Below, one piece after another: positions 29,102 to 36,516 of a stretch of DNA of 64,000 bases; the stretch's first letter is position 1, and every line of letters starts with the position of its first letter. This DNA is from Microcoleus sp. FACHB-672 (GTDB lineage Bacteria; Cyanobacteriota; Cyanobacteriia; Cyanobacteriales; Oscillatoriaceae), in NCBI RefSeq assembly GCF_014695725.1, contig NZ_JACJOU010000017.1, forward strand, positions 1-64,000. Reading direction: 5' to 3'. Made by a program: the position numbers and the translations under genes. Under the pieces are notes generated by a model. The model did not search any database. It was given only the letters and a program-made list of their open reading frames with translations, and was not told the DNA's origin.

Positions 29102-29614
29102 ATGTTCAATCAAAATAGGATTTGGGGAAGTCTTGCCGGCATTGGATTTTTGCTATCCCTAGTCTCTGGAGTTAACGCTGCTGAAATACACCCGAAGCAG
29201 ACGGCTCAATTTCAACGCATTGAGCAACCTTTAGCCGCAAAAGCCGGTGTAACGTTAGGCGGTTTGGGATTAATTGGTTTGGAGTTATGGTGGTTTGTTT
29301 TCAGTAAAACTAAAAGCCGGGAAGCTGATTCCAATCAAGGAGTTCAGGAAGTAACAATTACCGTAGACGGTGGCTATGAACCGGCACGTGTGATTGTGAG
29401 TGCCGGCAAACTTGTTCGGCTGAATTTTATGCGCCGTGATCGTAGTAGTTGTTTGGAAAAAATTGTACTACCTGATTTCCAGATCGCTCAAAATTTAGTC
29501 CTTGATCGGATAACTTCTGTGGAATTTACACCCCAACAGCCTGGAAATTACACCTTCACTTGTGGCATGAATATGTTTCGCGGTGTCATAGAAGTGCAAA
29601 ATGAGGGAGTTTAA
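29102..29614 (+). CDS. Membrane-anchored cupredoxin-domain protein
   Basis: 170 residues. Two hydrophobic segments lie near the N terminus (SLAGIGFLLSLVSGV and LGGLGLIGLELWWFVF), followed by a cupredoxin-like beta domain: VTITVDGGYEPARVIVSAGK, RDRSSCLEKIVLPDF and NYTFTCGMNMFRGVIEV. The conserved cysteines and methionine (SSC, TCGMNM) could bind copper. Related domains accompany copper ATPases in cyanobacteria and probably accept or donate the metal. RBS AGGAG lies just upstream and the gene follows the ATPase by 17 bases. Confidence 0.85.
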   Translation: MFNQNRIWGSLAGIGFLLSLVSGVNAAEIHPKQTAQFQRIEQPLAAKAGVTLGGLGLIGLELWWFVFSKTKSREADSNQGVQEVTITVDGGYEPARVIVSAGKLVRLNFMRRDRSSCLEKIVLPDFQIAQNLVLDRITSVEFTPQQPGNYTFTCGMNMFRGVIEVQNEGV

Positions 29615-29623
29615 GATAGGTGT

Positions 29624-29694
29624 CGAGGCAATTTTATCAGGATTTATTGCAAAATTAACTCTTAAACTCAAGCAATACTTGAGCTTTTGCCTCG
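29624..29694 (+). terminator. Nested hairpin after the copper genes
   Basis: An outer stem CGAGGCAA (29624-29631) pairs perfectly with TTGCCTCG (29687-29694). Inside it CTCAAG-CAATA-CTTGAG (29667-29683) forms a second hairpin followed by CTTTT. The position just after the cupredoxin stop suits a terminator of the copper transcript. Confidence 0.55.
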
Positions 29695-29812
29695 CATTCA
29701 TCATTCTTTAGATAGAGAAATAGGGCTTGCATAACTTCCTCTAGAAAGACGAATTCTGCTCCCCAGCTTCTTAGAATAATCCTAGGGGAAAATAATAATC
29801 GGAGCGTAGTTT

Positions 29813-30031
29813 ATGTCTGAGCAAAGCAATCAAATATCTCCAGAAGAAGAACAACAATCGAATGCACAAACATCGGATGCTTCTGATGACGACCAAACCC
29901 CCATTGAAGCAAGCCGGCGCAAGACGGGTTCAGGGGGCCAAACTGATGCTAAGCCTACTGCGGTGCAAGAATCAGGCAGTAGTGATCCTTTGGTAGAAGG
30001 TGGCGGAAATCAAGGAACCGAAAAGCGCTAA
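29813..30031 (+). CDS. Small acidic disordered protein, unknown function
   Basis: 72 residues with no hydrophobic segment, rich in Glu, Gln, Ser, Asp and Gly (EEEQQSNAQTSDASDDD, GSSDPLVEGGGNQG). A GGAG ribosome site lies 8 bases before the ATG. I recognise no family. Composition suggests an intrinsically disordered protein; it could also be a spurious frame, although the ribosome site and clean borders argue for it. Confidence 0.5.
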   Translation: MSEQSNQISPEEEQQSNAQTSDASDDDQTPIEASRRKTGSGGQTDAKPTAVQESGSSDPLVEGGGNQGTEKR

Positions 30032-30127
30032 GCTTCAGGCTTGAAATAAAGTTTTCCTAAACATAAACCTCTGCCGGATTGGCTAGGGGTTTTCCACGTA
30101 TTATCGATTTTAATTATAAATTTTCTA

Positions 30128-30541
30128 TTACTTAATCATCGCGATTGGATAATTCGGGTTGGCTAGATTTGGAATTAATTGCTGATTTTTACAATTAACT
30201 AAAAAATCTAATTGCTCTAAAACAACCTGCCCAATTAGCACCTCGTCACCCGTTACCAATGCCTCTCCTACAGTTTGACGCCCCTGACAATCAATGATGA
30301 CAGGTTCTATGGCTCCCACAGATTCCTCGCGTCCATCGGCATACTGTACCATGCGCTGCCCCCGAATTCGCGAGCCAAGTCGCCCCACCATCCCTGCTGG
30401 AATTACGAGGGATAATGCATCTGTATCAACGAGTGCCGGTGTGTCGCACTCACGCAGCAGATCGGGCGCAAGCAAACCCCGACTCACCAATGCTTCATCT
30501 ATTGCATTTGTTAGCTTCACCAGAATCCGAACTGCGCCCAT
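30128..30541 (-). CDS. Clan AA (retropepsin-like) aspartic protease family protein
   Basis: 137 residues with the single-lobe retropepsin-like layout of small bacterial clan AA proteins: an ALVDTDALSLVIP strand that replaces the usual DTGA catalytic motif with DTDA, a middle beta region (VQYADGREESVGAIEPVII) and a late VLIGQVVLEQLDFLV, like the ILG..L/ILD motif. Whether the DTD form is active is uncertain. Such genes are common in cyanobacteria, often in toxin-antitoxin-like surroundings, but no partner is visible. It is divergent from purN with about 110 bases between starts. Confidence 0.7.
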   Translation of the reverse strand: MGAVRILVKLTNAIDEALVSRGLLAPDLLRECDTPALVDTDALSLVIPAGMVGRLGSRIRGQRMVQYADGREESVGAIEPVIIDCQGRQTVGEALVTGDEVLIGQVVLEQLDFLVNCKNQQLIPNLANPNYPIAMIK

Positions 30542-30651
30542 TATTTCAACTTCCTTGTCTGAGATTGCGTTATTTTTCTTTATTTTCTCACGCTTTTATT
30601 GAGCGCTCCCTGGTAATATCTAATTTGCATGAAATTTCAGCCACGTTCCCC

Positions 30652-31332
30652 ATGACTACCGATCAGGCACAATCAACTCCTAGCTTTATTTCTCCTGCCA
30701 TTCCTCTTAATCTCATGGCAGAATATCCTCCAGCCGGCACTCCGTTAAAATTGGGAGTGATGGCGTCTGGAAGTGGCACAAATTTTGAAGTGGTTGCTCA
30801 AGCAATTGCCGATGGCAAACTTAATGCTAAAATTCAAGTTTTGATTTACAATAATCCCGGCGCTAAAGTGATCGCCAGAGCAGAAAAGTTTGGCATCCCG
30901 GCAATTCTTCTCAATCACCGTGAGTATAAACAACGGGAAGATTTAGACAGCAAAATTGTTGAGACGTTGCAGCAATATGATGTGGACTGGGTGATTATGG
31001 CCGGCTGGATGCGAGTGGTCACTCAAGTTTTAGTGGATGCTTTTCCAGACCGAATGATTAATATTCACCCCAGTTTATTACCCAGTTTTCCAGGGATTCG
31101 AGGTGTTGAGCAAGCACTGGAAGCGGGTGTAAAAATAGCAGGATGTACAGTTCATTTTGTACGGCTAGAAGTAGACAGTGGGCCAATTATTATGCAAGCT
31201 GCGGTGCCGGTTTTGCCCAATGATACATCCGAAACTTTGCACGCTCGAATTCAAGTTCAAGAACACAAAATTTTGCCCCAAGCAATCGCACTTGCAGCCG
31301 CGCAACGTGCCGGTCTAATGTTGAATTGTTGA
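30652..31332 (+). CDS. purN: Phosphoribosylglycinamide formyltransferase
   Basis: About 226 residues from the ATG at 30652; the open frame extends further upstream, but those residues are not family-like. The start of the enzyme domain LKLGVMASGSGTNFEVV is the PurN signature. NIHPSLLPSFPG contains the catalytic Asn-His pair, GCTVHFVRLEVDSGPII the Asp, and QVQEHKILPQAI the terminal helix. It transfers the formyl group from 10-formyltetrahydrofolate to GAR in purine synthesis. The first 35 residues are an extra extension. Confidence 0.94.
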   Translation: MTTDQAQSTPSFISPAIPLNLMAEYPPAGTPLKLGVMASGSGTNFEVVAQAIADGKLNAKIQVLIYNNPGAKVIARAEKFGIPAILLNHREYKQREDLDSKIVETLQQYDVDWVIMAGWMRVVTQVLVDAFPDRMINIHPSLLPSFPGIRGVEQALEAGVKIAGCTVHFVRLEVDSGPIIMQAAVPVLPNDTSETLHARIQVQEHKILPQAIALAAAQRAGLMLNC

Positions 31333-31466
31333 AATTCATACTCTTAAGCGCTTGAGAAGTTAAGCGAACGCGCATCTAATTGGCTATTTTATGGGAAGGA
31401 TCGAAATCTTAAATTTCTCTCCCTCTCAATCTCAATCTCAGTAGAAAAATTTAGTGGACTGCCAGC

Positions 31467-32069
31467 TTATGAACCGGCGCTGCCTCCACTCAACCGGCCT
31501 AATTTCCAAAGGCAACCGGAGGCTAAATTCGTAAAGACATGAGCCACAATGGGCACTAACAAATTGCCGGTGGCTAACGCACTATATCCGAGTATCAGCC
31601 CCACAACAGTTGCCCAAACGACATAAGGCCAGTGTTGAGGGCCACTGAAATGTAAAATGCCAAAAAATACGCTGGAGACAAGTAAGCCAACCGTATTTAA
31701 TCCCAAATCCGATAACATCACGCCGCGAAATAAAAGTTCTTCACTTAAAGCGGGCAACAGTCCTAGCCAAATTAAATCTGGCCACTGCAAAGGTTTGAGG
31801 ATTAAAGCTAAGTAATAATTTGCACTTTGCCGATATGCCGGCCAAAGGCGATAAATCATGGAACTTGCAACAGAAATCCCCACACCAACCGCCAATCCCC
31901 AAGGTAATGCCATGCCGGCCCAACTGAGGGGAAGCAGGGAAATGCCCCGAAAGTGCTGCCAAAGCTTAGCCAGCACCAGCAATAGAACGGCTGTTACCCC
32001 CATGTAACCTAAAATTTCGATACGTGTTAGGGGGTCGATCTCTGGCTGCTTAGGAAGTGGTTCAGTCAC
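31467..32069 (-). CDS. CPBP-family intramembrane glutamic endopeptidase
   Basis: 200 residues with several membrane helices. The motifs of the CPBP (Abi/Rce1-like) family are present: SEELLFRG (EExxxR), FFGILHF (FxxxH) and a last helix with VAHVFTNLA (HxxxN/B). These residues form the glutamate-histidine active site inside the membrane. The substrate is unknown. It is the last gene of a minus-strand run and follows the DUF3326 gene by 86 bases. Confidence 0.88.
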   Translation of the reverse strand: MTEPLPKQPEIDPLTRIEILGYMGVTAVLLLVLAKLWQHFRGISLLPLSWAGMALPWGLAVGVGISVASSMIYRLWPAYRQSANYYLALILKPLQWPDLIWLGLLPALSEELLFRGVMLSDLGLNTVGLLVSSVFFGILHFSGPQHWPYVVWATVVGLILGYSALATGNLLVPIVAHVFTNLASGCLWKLGRLSGGSAGS

Positions 32070-32155
32070 AGGTTACAGATAAAGGTGAAGGGTGTCGTCG
32101 GGGTGAAGGGAGAAGGGGAAATTTTTTCTTTGACCTTTGCTTTCACACTTTCCCA

Positions 32156-33235
32156 CTAACCCCTGTCTCTGCATTCTAGGCAATTTAACGGTGAGATTGT
32201 TGGGCTGAGTGCTGCCGCATTCACACCGGCACGATCGGCGACTATGACACCCAGCGCCTCTAAATAAGAATTAACCCGCACTGCTTTAATTCCCAACTGT
32301 TCAGGCGAAACTTGCATCGTGGTGGTATTTTCGCTAACTGCAATGATTTGTGTTTTGGGAAGCCGGCTTAAACTCATCACTGCGCTGCCACCGGCAGCCG
32401 TTGCCGGAATCACCACAGCGTCAACTTCCTCGGCCCAGATATCTGTTGCTTGACAATGACCTGACTTTGTAATGACAAACTGAGGCGCACGACTCAGGCC
32501 AACCAAAATACAGGGAAGAAATGTATAACCCAACTCCTCCGCAGCAGATCGGGGAGATAGGTGCGGATCAAGGGGAAGCGGTGAGAGGGCCGGCGCGTGG
32601 GCACAGGGAATTTGAAACGTTCGCACGACAAGATGACTGATCACCGCTTCCGCGCCGGCAAGCGGATCGACTCCTTCCCCGTGGCGATATTGTTGCAAAG
32701 CTTCACTTTCTGGATCATCGGGGAACCTTGCAACGACGGCAATTGCATCCGCCTTTGCTTGGGAAATCAGCACCTCAGCCGCCCGCAACAAACTGCCTGG
32801 ATTGCCAATCGTGCCCCAACTTGCACCGGCAGCCGAGGTTCGCAATTCCACTTCTAAGGGGGCATCCGTCACCACATAATCTGTCAAATTCAGCCCCAAA
32901 GTCGCTCTGGTGGCGTCTGCCGCTTGCAAATGTCGCAACCGCAACTCCGGTTCAATGCCTTGATCGAGAATTAAACCCACCCGGTTTTGATGGACGGGTC
33001 GCAGTCCCCAGCATCCTGTAGCAAATTTGTCAAGCCCATAGCCTTCTACATAAAAAGCGTTCTCACAAGGCCAGTACAATTGAGCGCCGTTAAGCACGTT
33101 GGGGTGAGTAATCAGGCGATCACAAACGTGCGACATGGCTCTGGCTACCGGCAACGCATCGCCGGCATAACCTCCAATTGCCGCCCCAATGCCGGTGGGC
33201 ACAATCAATACAACCGTGTAAGGACGCTTGTTCAA
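32156..33235 (-). CDS. DUF3326 domain protein, unknown function
   Basis: 359 residues that match the cyanobacterial DUF3326 family throughout: VVLIVPTGIGAAIGGYAGDALP at the N terminus (written here in part: VPTGIGAAIGGYAGD), the ITHPNVLNGAQLY segment, YVVTDAPLEV, SWGTIGNPGSLLRAAE and VIPATAAGGSAVMSLSR. Glycine-rich motifs suggest nucleotide or cofactor binding. No function is established as far as I know. It starts 9 bases after the 62-residue gene and follows the ferredoxin gene, implying a redox-linked operon. Confidence 0.85.
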   Translation of the reverse strand: MNKRPYTVVLIVPTGIGAAIGGYAGDALPVARAMSHVCDRLITHPNVLNGAQLYWPCENAFYVEGYGLDKFATGCWGLRPVHQNRVGLILDQGIEPELRLRHLQAADATRATLGLNLTDYVVTDAPLEVELRTSAAGASWGTIGNPGSLLRAAEVLISQAKADAIAVVARFPDDPESEALQQYRHGEGVDPLAGAEAVISHLVVRTFQIPCAHAPALSPLPLDPHLSPRSAAEELGYTFLPCILVGLSRAPQFVITKSGHCQATDIWAEEVDAVVIPATAAGGSAVMSLSRLPKTQIIAVSENTTTMQVSPEQLGIKAVRVNSYLEALGVIVADRAGVNAAALSPTISPLNCLECRDRG

Positions 33236-33244
33236 CTTGATATT

Positions 33245-33433
33245 TTAGGGTTTAGCTTCAGCAGCCACAGTCATCACGGCTTCAACTTGGGCTTTTTGTG
33301 AATCTGCATCAATGCCGGTGACAGCCCAGCGCAGCGGTTCACCTCGTTTTTGCAGTTCCGCCTCAATGGCTTGTTGCATTTGCACTGGTGACTCTTGCAA
33401 GTCAATTTCGGCAGTGATAAAGTGCGTCGTCAT
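33245..33433 (-). CDS. Conserved small protein, unknown function
   Basis: 62 residues (TTHFITAEIDLQESPVQMQ, GEPLRWAVTGIDADSQKA), mixed alpha/beta with no motifs that I recognise. It lies between the ferredoxin gene (46 bases upstream) and DUF3326 (9 bases downstream) and is almost certainly co-transcribed with them, which supports it being real. Confidence 0.7.
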   Translation of the reverse strand: MTTHFITAEIDLQESPVQMQQAIEAELQKRGEPLRWAVTGIDADSQKAQVEAVMTVAAEAKP

Positions 33434-33479
33434 CGTTTTAATTCCTCAAGCTAATTTAATGATTTGTGAGTGGAAGTTT

Positions 33480-33800
33480 TTAAGGTTTCCCAAATTGTCG
33501 TTGGTAAACCTCGTCTTCTTTCTCCGTAACAATTTTGAGATCGGATCGGGGATAAGCGACACACAGCAGCGCATAGCCTTCTGCTTGAAGTTCAGTTCCC
33601 ACGCCCATGCCCTCACTTTGTTCCACCTTCCCCCCGTTTAGAACCTGGGCAGCACAGGTGGTACAGACGCCGGCATTACAAGAACTTGGTAAATCTATGC
33701 CCGCTGCATAAGCAGCCTGAAGAATCGTTTTATCTTCTGGGACTTCAATCGTGTGGGTTTTGCCTTGATGGTGAAATTCAACGGTATAAATGTTGGACAT
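33480..33800 (-). CDS. Plant-type 2Fe-2S ferredoxin
   Basis: About 106 residues from the ATG at 33798-33800; a longer frame to 33848 adds 16 unlikely residues. The cluster ligands follow the plant-type spacing: Cys41, Cys46, Cys49 in PSSCNAGVCTTCA, and Cys80 in YALLCVAYP. The C terminus extends about 25 residues beyond the last ligand. It probably carries electrons to an unidentified partner; the neighbouring DUF3326 and 62-residue proteins are candidates. Confidence 0.93.
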   Translation of the reverse strand: MSNIYTVEFHHQGKTHTIEVPEDKTILQAAYAAGIDLPSSCNAGVCTTCAAQVLNGGKVEQSEGMGVGTELQAEGYALLCVAYPRSDLKIVTEKEDEVYQRQFGKP

Positions 33801-33882
33801 TGTGTAAATCTGAAGCTTGAAAATGCAAATCTGCTGAATGGAAACCAACCTGTGGCTGGCTTATTTTACCGTGTTCGGGAGC

Positions 33883-35073
33883 TTACTGAATGTCAATATT
33901 TCGGGGTGGGGGCGATTCGTCGTCATCCTTCAAATTTTGCCGGCCTGAAGTCATATAATCTTTGTAAAAGTCTACAACCATTTTTGTCAGGTCTGGGCGA
34001 GAGATTTCTTCCCCCTTGATTTTGGCTCTTAGGTAAATTTTTAGAACTTCTATATAAGATAAACCCAGTCCCATTGTTAGGGCTGCTGCCGTTGAGCCGG
34101 CAATCACTCCACCCACAAGCGAGCCGGCACCGGGTATCATTTTAAGTAAGTTTCCCACAAATGCTCTGCCCACTGCTGCCATGCCGCCGGCACCCACAAT
34201 TGCAGACACCACCGTACTCATAAAAGCCCGATCAAAGGGCAAACCAAAAATTACCGTAATATTTGCCAGCATTGCCGTTTGCATCGTCATTAATAGCGGC
34301 GCATCCGAGAAAGGAATCGGAGAAGCCCCAATAAGAGACGAGCCGGCGACATAAGCATTTACATACTTCAAAGCTTCTTTAGCCTTTATCTCAATACTGG
34401 CAATTTGTTCTCTAACAAATGCCTTTTTTGCGATTTGCGGCAAAAGTTCTAAAGTTGCTTCGACTAACCGTGTTAAACCGTGTATTTCTACAGGCGGAAA
34501 GTCATCGTGAACTTTTTTGGGTAGCGCCATCACCGGCACAATTTGACTAACAGGTAAATTTTTTCCTTCCAAATAAGTGAAAAATTCACTTGACTTTTGC
34601 GTAGTTGTTTGCATCAGAACTAGAATCACCGGCACATCTTTCAATTCCAGCGCTTTAATCCAACTTTCCTCAATTTCCTCAAACCGGCGTGCCTCATGAC
34701 TGATGCAATACCAAACAACATGAATGTGTTGTTTGGCATCCTGCATTCTTTGATCTTCAATGAGGTTAGCAACTTCTAGCCGCACCCGTTCAATTTGTTC
34801 TGTATTCAGTTCTAATCCCGGCGTATCATAAACCGTGATTGGGCATCCTTGTTTAGTATATTGCCGGATTCCTTGAGTAATCGGTTTGCCAATGCCGGTT
34901 TCTGCCAAACGTTCTTTAAAAACCGCATTAATTAAAGTGCTTTTGCCAACGCCGGTTTTCCCGATTACCAAAACATTACACTGCCCTAAATGGCTTTCTG
35001 CTTCTTGGTAAGCATTGCCAATTCTTCCTAAGACTTCATCTAATGAGTAATCTTTTTCTGACATAGCCGGCAT
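33883..35073 (-). CDS. Era/YfjP-like GTPase with C-terminal membrane-associated domain
   Basis: 396 residues. GTPase landmarks: the P-loop GKTGVGKSTLINAVF near residue 40, a switch threonine in KPITQG, and DTPG in VYDTPGLELN. The G4 NKxD motif is not seen; the strand VILVLMQTTTQK stands in its place, as in some YfjP-related GTPases. The C-terminal third has glycine-rich hydrophobic helices (VVSAIVGAGGMAAVG, GGVIAGSTAAALTMGLG) like DUF697 domains that act at membranes. The start may be the second Met (MSEKDY). It lies 60 bases after the TPR gene. Confidence 0.85.
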   Translation of the reverse strand: MPAMSEKDYSLDEVLGRIGNAYQEAESHLGQCNVLVIGKTGVGKSTLINAVFKERLAETGIGKPITQGIRQYTKQGCPITVYDTPGLELNTEQIERVRLEVANLIEDQRMQDAKQHIHVVWYCISHEARRFEEIEESWIKALELKDVPVILVLMQTTTQKSSEFFTYLEGKNLPVSQIVPVMALPKKVHDDFPPVEIHGLTRLVEATLELLPQIAKKAFVREQIASIEIKAKEALKYVNAYVAGSSLIGASPIPFSDAPLLMTMQTAMLANITVIFGLPFDRAFMSTVVSAIVGAGGMAAVGRAFVGNLLKMIPGAGSLVGGVIAGSTAAALTMGLGLSYIEVLKIYLRAKIKGEEISRPDLTKMVVDFYKDYMTSGRQNLKDDDESPPPRNIDIQ

Positions 35074-35133
35074 TCCTCAATATTTTTTAAAGATTATTTT
35101 AAAACTCTTACCTGAAATCCACTAACTAGCCCA

Positions 35134-36396
35134 TCACTCCCGATCACGCTCCAGATCATAAATCACTTTTTCCCAATACCACTCTTCCGGCATATCGGGA
35201 AATTTTTCTCTTTCCTGCTCAATTAATCGCTCAGCAATTTCCCAATAACCCCCAACCAGTCGTACAAGTTTTTGCCATAAAGGATTCGCGACCCCGGCAG
35301 CCGTTTGTTTCGGCACAGAAGCTTGAATTAATTTCAGACTATCCAGCGCTTTTTGATAATTAACCCAGTCTTCCTTATCGCAAAATAATTTAGCAGCATT
35401 TTGATAATCTGCAATCGCTGCTTTCATTTCTTCTAAACAAGATTGAGCAATTCCCCGATTATAATAAGCTTCAGGATCATCAGGATTAATTTGCAGTGCT
35501 TGTGTATAATCTTTAATTGCGCCCTGATAATTAGCAACAGCTCGATAAGCATTGCCTCTGGCGACATAAACCTTCCCAGCTTCCGGTAGAATTTGCAGTG
35601 CTTGGTTTAGATCAGCAATTGCACCGTGGTGATCTCCCATTTGAGAACGCACCATCCCCCGGTAATGATAGGCGACAGCATCCTGGGAATTCAATCGCAA
35701 AGCTTGGTTTAAATCAGAAATTGCGCCCCGATAATCTTCTTGCTTGTAACGAACAATTCCTCGGCAACGGTAAGCTTGGGCATCTTGAGGATCGACTTTC
35801 AGCGCCCAATTTAAATCTTCAATAACGCCCCGTTTATCTCCTTCTTCAAACCGTTGCAAGATTTGATTAAAAAATTCTTTATGTTCCCCAATTGGCAGCC
35901 GTGTTTTACTTTCTTCTTTAACTAAAGGTGCCGGCTGGAGTTGTTTGACATTATCCAGACATTTACGGCAATTTACGGCATCCTTTTGCTCAAGATATAA
36001 TTCTGCCGCTTGTTTAAAACTGGTGATGGCTGCTTGGATATCTCCCTGCCGGCGGTAAGCACTACCCTGAAGGCGATAAGCCGGCGCATAATTGGCATCG
36101 ATGCGTAAAGCTTGCAACGCATCCTCAATGGCTGCCGGTGCCTCTGCCAGCGCCAAATGAGCGATTCCCCGGCTGAAGTATACGTCAAGACTCGCCGGTT
36201 GTAGGGACAAAGCTTGCGTGTAATCCGCAATTGCCTCCCGCGCCTCTCCACAGTCGAAGTGTGCCAACCCTCGCTTGTGGTAAGCTTCCGCAAAGTCAGG
36301 ATTAATTCGCAAGGCACGGTTAAATTCCTGAATTGCGCCTGGGTGATCTCCTTGACGCGCTTTTTCTAATCCTCGATTATAGAATTCGCGATCCAT
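35134..36396 (-). CDS. TPR-repeat protein
   Basis: 420 residues with about eight tetratricopeptide repeats of the form A-EAYHKRGLAHF..G....AI.DY..AL.L.P in two blocks (residues 1-140 and 175-340) separated by a charged linker. The C terminus has a PEEWYWEKVIYDLE segment and no catalytic domain. It is a scaffold-type protein of unknown partner. Its repeats resemble those of the two kinase-TPR genes immediately upstream, so the three probably share ancestry. Same orientation, 120 bases from the pseudokinase gene. Confidence 0.88.
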   Translation of the reverse strand: MDREFYNRGLEKARQGDHPGAIQEFNRALRINPDFAEAYHKRGLAHFDCGEAREAIADYTQALSLQPASLDVYFSRGIAHLALAEAPAAIEDALQALRIDANYAPAYRLQGSAYRRQGDIQAAITSFKQAAELYLEQKDAVNCRKCLDNVKQLQPAPLVKEESKTRLPIGEHKEFFNQILQRFEEGDKRGVIEDLNWALKVDPQDAQAYRCRGIVRYKQEDYRGAISDLNQALRLNSQDAVAYHYRGMVRSQMGDHHGAIADLNQALQILPEAGKVYVARGNAYRAVANYQGAIKDYTQALQINPDDPEAYYNRGIAQSCLEEMKAAIADYQNAAKLFCDKEDWVNYQKALDSLKLIQASVPKQTAAGVANPLWQKLVRLVGGYWEIAERLIEQEREKFPDMPEEWYWEKVIYDLERDRE

Positions 36397-36516
36397 TGTC
36401 TATTTCTACTTTGCTATACCGGCGGCTAATATTATTTTAGACTTTTTGCAATACAGAAGTATTTTTAACCCATCAACATCACTATAGCCTTGGGCTACAA
36501 TATCTGACTCGTTTGA

